Positions 1 to 10,437 of a DNA stretch of 64,000 nucleotides are shown here, one piece after another (position 1 is the stretch's first letter; each line of letters opens with the position of its first letter). The stretch comes from Nocardioides kribbensis. Lineage in GTDB: Bacteria > Actinomycetota > Actinomycetes > Propionibacteriales > Nocardioidaceae. Location: contig NZ_JADCLL010000006.1 in NCBI RefSeq assembly GCF_015070375.1, positions 277,100 through 341,099 on the forward strand, read 5' to 3'. The translations under genes and the position numbers were made by a program. The notes beneath the pieces are model-generated. The model made no database searches. It was not told where the DNA came from and saw only the letters and a list, made by a program, of their open reading frames with translations.

Positions 1-934
1 AGCCGCCACGGAACTGCTGCGGTCGCACGACCGCGCGGTAGGTCGCGAGCTTCTCGCGGGGCGCGCCGAAGCCGTCGACGTGCTGCACCGTCGCCAGCTC
101 CCGGCGCGACGTGACGGCCGCGATGTCGCGCACCATGTCGGTGCGGAACTGGTGGAGCACGAAGAGCTTCTGCGGCAGCTCCCAGCGGCGCACCAGCCCG
201 GCCACCCAGGCCGAGGTGCGGTCGACCTCGCGGGCACCGACGCTGCCGATGACCCGCCCGGGCACCTCGCGGCGCCCCATCCGCCACTCGGGGTCGAGGG
301 CGAGCCCGACGTGGGGCTGGCGCAGCGCCCACTCCCAGCGGCGGGCGGTGTCGAGGAAGCCGGTGCGCCCCGGCTGGAGGTCGAGCAGCAGCAGCGCGTC
401 GTGCCGGCGCGCCGCGGCGACCCAGCGCTCCACCCCGGCGCGCGGCACGTCGTGGGCGTAGTCGCCGTCGTCACCCGGCCCGGCGTCGGCGATGGTCACG
501 ATGAGCTCGTAGACCGGCTGCACGGGCGAGCCGGGGCGGGCGAAGGGCCGCGCCGCGGCGTCGAGGCGCTCGCGCACCTGCTCGGGCGCTCCTTCCCCGA
601 GCACCCCGAGGGCGGGGGTCTGCGCCGTGCCGTAGTAGGCCACCAGGAAGTCGTCGGCGCCGAAGACGCGGCGCGTGCCGTTGGGCAGCAGCGTCGCGGC
701 GTTGGCGGCCCGCACCTGCTCCGGCGTACGCCGGTCGCCGCGGCCGCCGCCCGGCCCCGGCCCCGCCCCCGCACCGGGGCGCCCGACGCCGTCGGCGACC
801 GGGGCCGGGTCGTCACCCGCGAGCCACCGCGGCAGGTGGGTCACCAGGCCTGCGACGAGCACCAGCGCGACCAGCCCGGCGAGGGCGCCGAGCAGCGCCC
901 GGCGCTCGCTCGGCGCCCGTCGCGGGACGCTCAC
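1..934 (-). CDS. Exported protein of unknown function (3' end outside window)
   Basis: The reading frame opens at a GTG at 934, 5 nt after the ilvD stop, and runs off the left edge with 311 codons visible. One hydrophobic segment at about residues 13-35 suggests a membrane anchor or signal peptide, followed by a Gly/Pro-rich linker. The outer part starts near residue 88 with FGADDFLVAYYGTAQTPALG and continues with alternating beta/alpha-like stretches (YELIVTIADAG, DALLLLDLQPG, PHVGLALDPEW), which look like a TIM-barrel glycoside-hydrolase-like fold. I cannot name a substrate. It is probably co-transcribed with ilvD by position only. Confidence 0.75.
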   Translation of the reverse strand, partial: MSVPRRAPSERRALLGALAGLVALVLVAGLVTHLPRWLAGDDPAPVADGVGRPGAGAGPGPGGGRGDRRTPEQVRAANAATLLPNGTRRVFGADDFLVAYYGTAQTPALGVLGEGAPEQVRERLDAAARPFARPGSPVQPVYELIVTIADAGPGDDGDYAHDVPRAGVERWVAAARRHDALLLLDLQPGRTGFLDTARRWEWALRQPHVGLALDPEWRMGRREVPGRVIGSVGAREVDRTSAWVAGLVRRWELPQKLFVLHQFRTDMVRDIAAVTSRRELATVQHVDGFGAPREKLATYRAVVRPQQFRGG

Positions 935-939
935 GCGGC

Positions 940-2619
940 TCAGCCGGTGACGGCGCCGTGCGCGGCGGAGGCGACGGTGCGGGCGTACTTGCCGAGCACG
1001 CCGCGGGTGTACTTCGGCTCGCGGGGCGCCCAGCCCTCCTTGCGCGACTCCCAGTCGTCGCCCTGCTCGACCTCGAGGCTGCGGTTGAGCACGTCGAGGG
1101 TGATCCGGTCGCCGTCGCGCACGAAGGCGATCGGGCCGCCGTCGACGGCCTCGGGGGCGACGTGGCCGACGCAGAGGCCGGTCGTGCCGCCGGAGAAGCG
1201 GCCGTCGGTGAGCAGCAGGACGTCCTTGCCCAGGCCGGCGCCCTTGATGGCGCCGGTGATGGCGAGCATCTCGCGCATGCCGGGGCCGCCCTTGGGGCCC
1301 TCGTAGCGGATGACGACCACGTCGCCGGCGGTGATCTGCCCGGCGGTGAGGGCGTCCATGGCGGCGCGCTCGCCGTCGAAGACGCGGGCGGTGCCGGTGA
1401 AGACCGATTCGTCGAAGCCGGCCGACTTCACGACGGCGCCCTCGGGCGCCAGCGAGCCCTTGAGGATGGTGAGACCGCCGGTGGCGTGGATCGGGCGGTC
1501 GAGACGGCGGATGACGTCGTCGTCGAGGGCCGGCGGCGCGAGGGCCTCGAGGTTCTCGGCCATGGTCCGGCCGGTGACGGTGAGGCAGTCGCCGTGCATG
1601 AGGCCCGCGTCGAGCAGCGCCTTCATGACCACCGGGATGCCGCCGATCTTGTCGACGTCGTTCATGACGTAGCGGCCGAAGGGCTTGAGGTCGGCCAGGT
1701 GCGGGACCTTGTCGCCGATGCGGTTGAAGTCGTCGATGGTCAGCGGCACCTCGGCCTCGCGGGCGATGGCCAGCAGGTGCAGCACAGCATTGGTGGAGCC
1801 GCCGAGGGCCATGACGACGGTGATGGCGTTCTCGAAGGCCTCCATGGTCATGATCTGGCGCGCCGTGATCCCGCGGCGCAGCATCTCGACCACGGCCTCG
1901 CCGGAGCGGTGGGCGAAGCCGTCACGGCGCCGGTCGACGGCCGGCGGGGCGGCCGAGCCGGGCAGCGACATGCCGAGGGCCTCGCCGACGGCGGCCATCG
2001 TGTTGGCGGTGTACATGCCGCCGCAGGCGCCCTCGCCGGGGCAGATGGCCCGCTCGATGCGGTCGACCTCCTCGCGGGTGATCTTGCCGGCCAGGCAGGC
2101 GCCGACGGCCTCGAAGGCGTCGATGATCGTGACGTCGTTGCCGTCGACCTGCCCGGGCATGATCGAGCCGGCGTAGAGGAACACCGAGGCCAGGTCGAGG
2201 CGGGCCGCGGCCATCATCATGCCCGGCAGCGACTTGTCGCAGCCGGCCAGCAGCACCGAGCCGTCGAGGCGCTCGGCCATCATCACGGTCTCCACCGAGT
2301 CGGCGATGACCTCGCGCGAGACCAGCGAGAAGTGCATGCCCTCGTGGCCCATGGAGATGCCGTCGGAGACCGAGATCGTGCCGAACTCCAGCGGGTAGCC
2401 GCCGGCGGCGTGCACGCCGTTCTTGACCGCCTTGGCCAGCCGGTCGAGCGAGAGGTTGCAGGGGGTGATCTCGTTCCAGCTCGACGCCACACCGATCTGG
2501 GGCTTCTCCCAGTCGTCGTCGCCCATGCCGACCGCGCGGAGCATGCCGCGCGAGGCCGCTCTCTCGAGGCCGTCGGTGACGTCGCGGGAGCGGGGCTTCA
2601 GGTCCGGCTGGTCGTCCAT
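940..2619 (-). CDS. ilvD: Dihydroxy-acid dehydratase
   Basis: IlvD dehydrates 2,3-dihydroxy-isovalerate and 2,3-dihydroxy-3-methylvalerate to the 2-keto acids that precede valine, leucine and isoleucine. At 559 residues it has the normal family length. The Fe-S cluster cysteines are visible in [19 protein letters not shown] and [16 protein letters not shown], and the family motif DGRFSGGT lies near the C-terminus. The ATG at 2619 is preceded by TAGGCT (2632-2627) with a 7-nt spacer, so transcription probably begins at or next to the start codon. No other ilv gene is present in the window. Confidence 0.97.
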   Translation of the reverse strand: MDDQPDLKPRSRDVTDGLERAASRGMLRAVGMGDDDWEKPQIGVASSWNEITPCNLSLDRLAKAVKNGVHAAGGYPLEFGTISVSDGISMGHEGMHFSLVSREVIADSVETVMMAERLDGSVLLAGCDKSLPGMMMAAARLDLASVFLYAGSIMPGQVDGNDVTIIDAFEAVGACLAGKITREEVDRIERAICPGEGACGGMYTANTMAAVGEALGMSLPGSAAPPAVDRRRDGFAHRSGEAVVEMLRRGITARQIMTMEAFENAITVVMALGGSTNAVLHLLAIAREAEVPLTIDDFNRIGDKVPHLADLKPFGRYVMNDVDKIGGIPVVMKALLDAGLMHGDCLTVTGRTMAENLEALAPPALDDDVIRRLDRPIHATGGLTILKGSLAPEGAVVKSAGFDESVFTGTARVFDGERAAMDALTAGQITAGDVVVIRYEGPKGGPGMREMLAITGAIKGAGLGKDVLLLTDGRFSGGTTGLCVGHVAPEAVDGGPIAFVRDGDRITLDVLNRSLEVEQGDDWESRKEGWAPREPKYTRGVLGKYARTVASAAHGAVTG

Positions 2620-2722
2620 GCCGAGCAGCCTACGTCCGCCGCGGCGTTGCGCCCGTCACCGTCCCGACCTGCGTACGCCGGGCCTTCACACCCGCGACAC
2701 ACGCGCGGCCTACCCTGCTGCG

Positions 2723-3508
2723 GTGACGACTCCCGCGACCCCGCCCGAGCCCGCCGGCACGACCCCGGTCGACTGGTCGGCGCACGCCGCCGTGCTCTTC
2801 GACCTCGACGGCGTGATCACCCCGACCGCCGAGGTGCACATGCGCGCCTGGTCGGAGATGTTCAACGCCTTCCTGTCCGAGCACCGCTCCGAGGACACCG
2901 CGGGCGACTGGTCGGCCTACACCGAGGCCGACTACTTCGCCCACGTCGACGGCAAGCCCCGCTACGACGGCGTGCGCGACTTCCTGGCCTCGCGCGGCAT
3001 CGCGCTGCCCGAGGGCGAGGCCACGGACTCCGGCGCCCCCGACCGGGCGCCCACGGTCAAGGGCCTGGGCAACCGGAAGAACGACGCCTTCAACGCCGTG
3101 CTCGCACGCGACGGCGTCTCCGCCTTCCCGGGCTCGGTGGCGCTGCTCGACCACCTGCGCGACCTCGGCACGCCGCTGGCCGTCGTGTCCTCCTCGGCCA
3201 ACGCCCCCGCCGTGCTGGAGGCCGCCGGGCTGGCCGACCGCTTCGAGACCGTCGTGTCCGGCGCGGTGGCCGAGGAGCTCGGCCTGCCGGGCAAGCCGGC
3301 CCCCGACACCTTCGTGCACGCCGCCACCGTGCTGGGCGCCGACCCGGGCTCGGCCGTGGTGCTCGAGGACGCCGTGTCCGGCGTGCGCGCCGGCGCGGCC
3401 GGCGGGTTCGCGGTCGTGGTCGGCGTCGACCGCGGCGCCGGCGCCGAGGTGCTCACCGGCGCCGGGGCCACGCTGGTCGTCGCCGACCTCGCCGAGCTGG
3501 TCCCGTGA
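2723..3508 (+). CDS. HAD-superfamily hydrolase, beta-phosphoglucomutase-like
   Basis: This 261-residue protein has the HAD motif I FDLDGVITPT near residue 30, motif II VVSSSAN, and a motif III/IV region GKPAPDTFVHAA...VVLEDAVSGV, the pattern of beta-phosphoglucomutases. The GTG at 2723 is preceded by TACCCT with a 6-nt spacer, a leaderless arrangement. Its stop overlaps the start of the GH65 gene by 4 bp, so the two are translationally coupled. Inference: it converts the beta-glucose 1-phosphate released by the GH65 phosphorylase to glucose 6-phosphate. The pair matches the M. tuberculosis Rv3400-Rv3401 arrangement as I remember it. Confidence 0.9.
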   Translation: MTTPATPPEPAGTTPVDWSAHAAVLFDLDGVITPTAEVHMRAWSEMFNAFLSEHRSEDTAGDWSAYTEADYFAHVDGKPRYDGVRDFLASRGIALPEGEATDSGAPDRAPTVKGLGNRKNDAFNAVLARDGVSAFPGSVALLDHLRDLGTPLAVVSSSANAPAVLEAAGLADRFETVVSGAVAEELGLPGKPAPDTFVHAATVLGADPGSAVVLEDAVSGVRAGAAGGFAVVVGVDRGAGAEVLTGAGATLVVADLAELVP

Positions 3509-6132
3509 GCGCGCGCACCCCCGGGCAGGGACAGACCCAGGGCAGCCACGGCCGCCACGTCGCGGCCGACCCCGTCGACCGCAGCCGCTTCCCCGTCGAC
3601 CCGTGGCGCCTGGTCGAGCGCGCCTACGACCCCGACGACCTCGGGGTCACCGAGACCCTCTTCACCGTCGCCAACGGCTACCTCGGCATGCGCGGCAACC
3701 CCGCCGAGGGCCGCGACGCCTACGCCCACGGCACCTTCGTCAACGGCTTCCACGAGACCTGGCCGATCCGCCACGCCGAGGCGGCGTTCGGCTTCGCCCG
3801 CACCGGCCAGACCATCGTCAACGTGCCCGACGCCAAGCTGATGAAGCTCTACGTCGACGACGAGCCGCTCACCATCGGCACCGCCGACCTCGAGCACTAC
3901 GAGCGCAGCCTCGACTTCCGCGACGGCGTCCTGCGCCGCTCGCTGGTGTGGCGCACCCCCTCGGGCAAGCGGGTCAGGGTCGAGTCGTCCCGCATGGTCT
4001 CGATGACCCAGCGCCACCTCGCGGTGATGACCTTCGAGGTCACGATGCTCGAGGGCGACGCCCCGATCGTGATCTCCTCGCAGGTGCTCAACCGCCAGGA
4101 CGGCAAGGACGAGTACCACGTCTCCTCGCAGTCGATGGGCGAGGGCGTCGACCCGCGCAAGGCGGCGTCGTTCGACGACCGGGTGCTGCTGCCGCGGCTC
4201 AGCTACGCGCGCCACGACCGGATGATGCTCGGCTACATGTGCGCCAACTCCAAGATGACCATCGCGGTCGGCGCCGACCACCGGCTGGAGTCGGAGGACG
4301 AGCCCGAGGTGATCCTGCGCGACGACGAGGACCTCACCAAGATGGTCTTCCGCGTCGAGGCCCGCGAGGGCCGCACCGTGCGCCTGGAGAAGACGGTGGC
4401 CTACCACACCTCGCGCGGCGTGCCCGTGCGCGAGCTGGCCGACCGCTGCGACCGCACCCTCGACCGCGCCGCGCTGCACGGCGTGGCCCACTACCACGCC
4501 GAGCAGCGCGCGTGGTTCGACCGGTTCTGGTCGGCCGCCGACGTCGAGGTGGAGGCCGCCGACGGCACCGACGTCGAGGAGACGCTCGCCACCCAGCAGG
4601 CGATCCGCTTCAACCTCTTCTCCCTGGCCCAGGCCAGCGCGCGCGCCGACCAGCAGGGCGTGCCGGCCAAGGGGGTGACCGGCTCGGGCTACGAGGGGCA
4701 CTACTTCTGGGACTCCGAGATCTACGTCGCGCCCTTCCTCACCTACACCCAGCCCCACCTGGCCCGGAACCTGCTGCACTTCCGCACCCGGATGCTGCCC
4801 GCCGCGCGCCACCGGGCCCGCGAGATGGCGCAGAGCGGTGCGCTCTTCCCCTGGCGCACCATCAACGGCGAGGAGGCCTCGGCCTACTACGCCGCCGGCA
4901 CCGCCCAGGTCCACATCGACGCCGACGTCTCCTACGCCCTGACGCAGTACGTCGCGGCCACCGGCGACACCGGCTTCCTCGTGCGCGACGGCATCGACGT
5001 GCTCGTCGAGACCTCGCGGATGTACGTCGACCTCGGCTTCTGGCGCAGCAACGGCTCGCTGTCGTTCCACATCCACGGCGTGACCGGCCCCGACGAGTAC
5101 ACGACGGTCGTCAACAACAACCTCTTCACCAACGTCATGGCGCGCTACAACCTCGAGCAGGCCGTGGCCGCCGTCGAGCTGCTGCGCGCCGAGCACCCCG
5201 TCGAGCACGCACGCCTGGTGGGCCGGCTGCACCTCGGCGACGACGAGGTCGAGGAGTGGCGCCGCTGCGCGGCCGGCATGCACATCCCCTTCGACGAGGG
5301 CCTGGGCATCCACCCGCAGGACGACTTCTTCCTCGACCGGGAGGTCTGGGACCTCTCGCGCACCCCCGACGAGCTGCGCCCGCTGCTGCTGCACTACCAC
5401 CCGCTGGTGATCTACCGCTTCCAGGTGCTCAAGCAGGCCGACGTCGTCCTCGCGCTCTTCCTCCAGGGCGACCGCTTCACCGCGGCCGAGAAGCGCGCCG
5501 ACTTCGAGTACTACGACCCGATCACCACCGGCGACTCCACGCTGTCGGCGGTCGTGCAGTCGGTGATGGCCGCCGAGGTGGGCTACCACGAGGTCGCGTT
5601 CCAGTACTTCCTGCAGTCGCTCTACGTCGACCTGTGCAACCTGCACGGCAACACCGTCGACGGCCTGCACATCGCCTCGACCGGCGGCGTGTGGAGCGCG
5701 CTGGTCTTCGGCTTCGGCGGCATGCGCGACCGCGGTCCCCGGCTGTCCTTCGACCCGCGGCTGCCCGACGCCTGGGGCCGGCTGCGCTTCGCGGTCACCT
5801 GGCGCGGCACCCGGGTGCGCGTGGAGCTCACCGAGGCCGCGATCAGCTTCACCCTCGACGGCGACGACGCCCCCGACGTGGAGATCGCGGTCGCGGGCCG
5901 CGAGCACGTCGTGCGCGCCGGCGCCCCGCTCGTGGTCGCGCTCGACGGCCACGGCGACCGGCTCTCGGGCCACCTGGGCGACGAGCCGCAGCTCGGCGGG
6001 GTGCGCTCCGACGGCACCCGCATCACCGCCGGGGTGCCCGACCCGATCTCCTTCGAGGACCCGACGTACGCCGAGATCCTCGCCGAGGAGGAGGAGCTGC
6101 CCGCGATCGGGCCGCACGTCCCGCAGAGCTGA
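3505..6132 (+). CDS. Glycoside hydrolase family 65 protein (disaccharide phosphorylase type)
   Basis: The 875-residue protein has the GH65 architecture: an N-terminal beta-sandwich (about 30-330), an (alpha/alpha)6 barrel with the substrate-binding FWDSEIY (about 401-407) and the catalytic acid in GPDEYTT (Glu about 531), and a C-terminal beta domain. Family members phosphorolyse maltose, trehalose, kojibiose or nigerose to glucose 1-phosphate. The exact disaccharide cannot be read from the sequence. The GTG start at 3505 overlaps the HAD gene stop (GTGA). Coupling to a beta-phosphoglucomutase-like enzyme favours an inverting phosphorylase over a hydrolase. Confidence 0.92.
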   Translation: MSARTPGQGQTQGSHGRHVAADPVDRSRFPVDPWRLVERAYDPDDLGVTETLFTVANGYLGMRGNPAEGRDAYAHGTFVNGFHETWPIRHAEAAFGFARTGQTIVNVPDAKLMKLYVDDEPLTIGTADLEHYERSLDFRDGVLRRSLVWRTPSGKRVRVESSRMVSMTQRHLAVMTFEVTMLEGDAPIVISSQVLNRQDGKDEYHVSSQSMGEGVDPRKAASFDDRVLLPRLSYARHDRMMLGYMCANSKMTIAVGADHRLESEDEPEVILRDDEDLTKMVFRVEAREGRTVRLEKTVAYHTSRGVPVRELADRCDRTLDRAALHGVAHYHAEQRAWFDRFWSAADVEVEAADGTDVEETLATQQAIRFNLFSLAQASARADQQGVPAKGVTGSGYEGHYFWDSEIYVAPFLTYTQPHLARNLLHFRTRMLPAARHRAREMAQSGALFPWRTINGEEASAYYAAGTAQVHIDADVSYALTQYVAATGDTGFLVRDGIDVLVETSRMYVDLGFWRSNGSLSFHIHGVTGPDEYTTVVNNNLFTNVMARYNLEQAVAAVELLRAEHPVEHARLVGRLHLGDDEVEEWRRCAAGMHIPFDEGLGIHPQDDFFLDREVWDLSRTPDELRPLLLHYHPLVIYRFQVLKQADVVLALFLQGDRFTAAEKRADFEYYDPITTGDSTLSAVVQSVMAAEVGYHEVAFQYFLQSLYVDLCNLHGNTVDGLHIASTGGVWSALVFGFGGMRDRGPRLSFDPRLPDAWGRLRFAVTWRGTRVRVELTEAAISFTLDGDDAPDVEIAVAGREHVVRAGAPLVVALDGHGDRLSGHLGDEPQLGGVRSDGTRITAGVPDPISFEDPTYAEILAEEEELPAIGPHVPQS

Positions 6133-6250
6133 CCTGGCGCACGTCACCCGGTCGGGCCTGCCGACTCGGTGCACACCCGTGCATGATGTGCACCGACCGA
6201 TCCGCACGCACGCGGCCCCGCGCCCCCGGCGCGGCCACGAGAGGTGAGAA

Positions 6251-6745
6251 GTGAGCAAGCGACTCAAGCACGACCTGACCTACGACGCCCCTCTGGCCGA
6301 GGTGGCCGCGATGCTGGCCGACAAGTCCTTCCGCGAGGAGGTCTGCGACTACCAGCGGGTGCTCTCGCACACCGTCACGGTCACCCCCAAGGGCGACCGG
6401 CCCGAGGACGGCATGGAGGTCGTCATCGACCAGGTGCAGCCGGCCAAGGGCCTCCCCTCCTTCGCCACCAAGCTCGTCGGCGACGAGATCAACATCGTGC
6501 AGACCGAGTCGTGGAGCACGATCGACCGCGGCGCCGTGCTCGTGACCATCCCGGGCAAGCCCGGCGAGATGAAGGGCACCGCCACCCTGCGCGAGGCCGG
6601 CGGGGTCACCACCGAGACCGTCGACCTGGAGATCAAGGTCGGCATCCCGCTGGTCGGCGGCAAGATCGAGGGCCTGGTCAGCGACATGCTCCTCAAGGCG
6701 CTCAAGGCCGAGAACAAGGTCGGCCGGGAGTACCTCGCCCGCTGA
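6251..6745 (+). CDS. DUF2505 family protein (START/SRPBCC-like)
   Basis: A 164-residue protein with a single alpha/beta domain and no signal peptide or membrane segment. Its pattern (KHDLTYDAPLAEVAAMLADKSFREEVC at the N-terminus and a GGKIEGLVSDMLLKAL helix at the C-terminus) fits the actinobacterial DUF2505 family, which resembles lipid-binding SRPBCC folds. The GTG start follows a GAGAGGTGAGAA ribosome-binding stretch. It ends in an intrinsic hairpin shared with the convergent neighbour. Biochemical function is unknown. Confidence 0.8.
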   Translation: MSKRLKHDLTYDAPLAEVAAMLADKSFREEVCDYQRVLSHTVTVTPKGDRPEDGMEVVIDQVQPAKGLPSFATKLVGDEINIVQTESWSTIDRGAVLVTIPGKPGEMKGTATLREAGGVTTETVDLEIKVGIPLVGGKIEGLVSDMLLKALKAENKVGREYLAR

Positions 6746-6762
6746 CCGGGGCCGCCCCGGTC
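6744..6762. terminator. Short bidirectional hairpin between convergent genes
   Basis: GACCGGGG (6744-6751), a 3-nt loop and CCCCGGTC (6755-6762) form a perfect 8-bp stem. It overlaps the stop codon of the DUF2505 gene and lies just before the stop of the facing small membrane protein gene. Confidence 0.6.
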
Positions 6763-6764
6763 GC

Positions 6765-7040
6765 TCAGTCGCGGCCGGGGGCACCTCGGGGTCCGTCGCC
6801 CGCGTCGGGTGCCTGGGCGGCCCGGGCGCCGTCGCCGGCGACCGCCTCACCCGCGGTCTCCTCGGCGGCCCGGTCGGAGCGGCGCCGCAGCGCCACGACC
6901 ACGCCGAGCACCAGGAAGGGCCCGAAGGCCAGCGCCACCGTGAGTGCCTGCTCCACCGGGTGCAGGGCGCCCAGGTGCAGCGCCACCAGCCACGCGGTGG
7001 CGGTGTCGGCGGTCGGCGCGAGGGCTGCGGTGCTCATCAC
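6765..7040 (-). CDS. Small membrane protein, unknown function
   Basis: About 91 residues, starting at GTG 7040 or ATG 7037 behind a GGGAGGTGAG ribosome-binding site. Hydrophobic stretches at about residues 15-26 and 33-50 (ALTVALAFGPFLVLGVVVAL) suggest one or two membrane passes, followed by an RRRSD stop-transfer signal and an acidic Ala/Gly-rich cytoplasmic tail. I do not recognise a family. Codon usage is like the neighbours, and it lies back to back with the reductase gene at 7143. Confidence 0.6.
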   Translation of the reverse strand: MMSTAALAPTADTATAWLVALHLGALHPVEQALTVALAFGPFLVLGVVVALRRRSDRAAEETAGEAVAGDGARAAQAPDAGDGPRGAPGRD

Positions 7041-7142
7041 GCCCCATTCTCACCTCCCCGGGTGAGACCGGGATGAGGTGGGGCGTCCGGGGCGTTCGTA
7101 CTCGTGACCGACCGCACCCGACACACAGGAGCTGACACCACC

Positions 7143-8213
7143 GTGGCCGACCTCTTCGACTCCCTCACCGTGAAGAACTGGGAGCTCCCCAACCGCCTCG
7201 TGATGGCGCCGCTCACCCGCAACCGCGCCGAGGGCACCGTGCCCGGTGACCTCAACGTGGAGTACTACGCCCAGCGCGCCTCCGCCGGCCTCATCATCAC
7301 CGAGGGCAGCCAGCCCAGCGCCCACGGCCAGGGCTACCTCAACACCCCCGGCTTCCACACCGCCGAGCAGCTCGCCGGCTGGAAGCGCGTCGCCGAGGCC
7401 GTGCACGCCGGCGGCGGCCGCATCGTCGCCCAGCTCATGCACGCGGGCCGCGTCGCGCACCCCGACAACACCGGCGGCCAGGAGCTGATCGCGCCGAGCG
7501 CGATCGCCACCCCCGACGAGATGTTCACCGCCGAGGGCATGAAGCCCTCGCCCACCCCGCGCGCCATCGAGACCGACGAGATCGCCTCGGTCGTGCAGGA
7601 GTACGTCGACGCCGCCCGCGGCGCGATCGACGCCGGTCTCGACGGTGTCGAGGTCCACGCCGCCAACGGCTACCTCATCCACCAGTTCCTGGCCCCGGGC
7701 TCCAACCACCGCGAGGACGCCTACGGCGGCTCGCCGGAGAACCGTGCCCGCTTCGCCATCGAGGTCACCCGCGCCGTGGCCGCCGAGATCGGCGCCGACA
7801 AGGTCGGCATCCGCATCTCGCCGGCCCACAACATCCAGGGCTGCACCGAGACCGACCCCGCCGACGTCGAGGCCACCTACACCGCCCTCGTGCAGGCCAT
7901 CGCCCCGCTGGGCCTGGCCTACCTGAGCTTCCTCGCCGACCCCGAGCTCGACCTGATCCAGGGTCTGCGCAAGGAGTTCGGCGGCGTGGTCATCGCCAAC
8001 GACGGCTTCGGCACCGTCACCACCAAGGAGGACGCGCAGCGCATCCTCGACCAGGACCTCGCCGACGCCGTGGCCGTGGGCCGGCTCTTCATCGCCAACC
8101 CCGACCTGCCGCGCCGCTGGCAGACCGACGCCCCGCTGAACGAGCCGAACCCCGACACGTTCTACGGCGGCGGCGCCGAGGGCTACACCGACTACCCCGC
8201 CCTCGAGGCCTGA
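7143..8213 (+). CDS. Old Yellow Enzyme family alkene reductase
   Basis: An FMN-dependent ene-reductase or N-ethylmaleimide-reductase-like protein of 356 residues with a TIM barrel. It opens with LPNRLVMAPLTRNRA, carries the substrate-binding H-x-x-N of EVHAANGYLIHQFLAPGSN and the following YGGSPENRARF, and ends with the FMN-phosphate region VAVGRLFIANPDLPRR. I prefer GTG 7143 because CAGGAG lies 11 nt upstream. An in-frame GTG at 7104 would add 13 unconserved residues. Family enzymes reduce activated C=C bonds or nitro compounds with NAD(P)H, and the physiological substrate is unknown. It ends in a strong bidirectional terminator. Confidence 0.93.
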   Translation: MADLFDSLTVKNWELPNRLVMAPLTRNRAEGTVPGDLNVEYYAQRASAGLIITEGSQPSAHGQGYLNTPGFHTAEQLAGWKRVAEAVHAGGGRIVAQLMHAGRVAHPDNTGGQELIAPSAIATPDEMFTAEGMKPSPTPRAIETDEIASVVQEYVDAARGAIDAGLDGVEVHAANGYLIHQFLAPGSNHREDAYGGSPENRARFAIEVTRAVAAEIGADKVGIRISPAHNIQGCTETDPADVEATYTALVQAIAPLGLAYLSFLADPELDLIQGLRKEFGGVVIANDGFGTVTTKEDAQRILDQDLADAVAVGRLFIANPDLPRRWQTDAPLNEPNPDTFYGGGAEGYTDYPALEA

Positions 8214-8266
8214 GCCTCCGACTCCCCCGCGGGTCGACCCAGGTCCCGCACCAGGGCCCGACGCAG

Positions 8267-8302
8267 CACGAGGCCCCACCGGTCGTCCGGTGGGGCCTCG
8301 TG
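8267..8302. terminator. Perfect 16-bp hairpin terminator
   Basis: Arms 8267-8282 and 8287-8302 are exact inverted copies around a TCGT loop. It lies between the convergent ene-reductase and pruA genes and can serve both strands, although there is no clear T-tract on either side. Confidence 0.8.
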
Positions 8303-8328
8303 GCGTCTGCGGGCGTGCGCGCCGGGGC

Positions 8329-9957
<1,629 letters not shown>

Positions 9958-10020
9958 GGGCGCGACTCTAACGAGGCCGTGCCCCGGGCTCCGAGTCCCG
10001 GCCCCCTCCCCCCGCGGGGG

Positions 10021-10437
10021 TCAGAGCAGGTGGGCGATCTCCTGGGTGGCGTACCACGCGAGGTCGTCGTCGTCCGGCGCGTCGTCGACCGGGTCGACGT
10101 GGGCCGAGGCGACGGTGCGCCAGGGCACGTCGGCGGCGACGTCGACCAGCGTCGGGTCGTCGCCGGCGACGGGCTCGACCGCGGGCACGTCGACGGCGAG
10201 CACCACGCGGCGCGGCCGGTCGGCGGGGGTGAGCAGCGTGCGCGACGTGGCGGCGGCGGCCATGAGGGCGGCGTACTCCCAGCCCTCCTCGTCGCCGTCG
10301 GGCCACTCCGCGCGCAGCGCCTCGGTCACCGCGTGGGCGCGCAGCGGGCCCTCGAGGCGGCCCGCGGCGACGAGGGCGGCGAGCGAGGAGGACGTGAGCG
10401 GCACGTAGGCGCGGATGGCGCCGGAGCGCGGGCTCAC
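10021..10437 (-). CDS. DUF6912-type hypothetical protein
   Basis: A 138-residue acidic soluble protein starting at GTG 10437 and overlapping the upstream acyltransferase stop by 4 bp (GTGA). The opening IRAYVPLTSSSLAALVAAGRLEG and later EEGWEYAALMAAA, with a C-terminal EIAHLL, match a family I know from many actinobacteria as DUF6912 (recalled, not searched). No catalytic motif is seen. Translational coupling ties it to the WS/DGAT-like gene. Confidence 0.75.
   Translation of the reverse strand: MSPRSGAIRAYVPLTSSSLAALVAAGRLEGPLRAHAVTEALRAEWPDGDEEGWEYAALMAAAATSRTLLTPADRPRRVVLAVDVPAVEPVAGDDPTLVDVAADVPWRTVASAHVDPVDDAPDDDDLAWYATQEIAHLL

Noticed and set aside
958..3504. Very long plus-strand frame preceding and continuing into the GH65 gene
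   Set aside because: The part before 3505 is antisense to ilvD and its translation is low-complexity Gly/Ala/Val/His. Only the frame from GTG 3505 matches a protein family.
2962..6267. 1101-codon minus-strand frame opposite the GH65 gene
   Set aside because: A GC-rich antisense shadow: composition is biased to Ala/Val/Gly/His without domains, and the plus strand encodes a clear GH65 enzyme.
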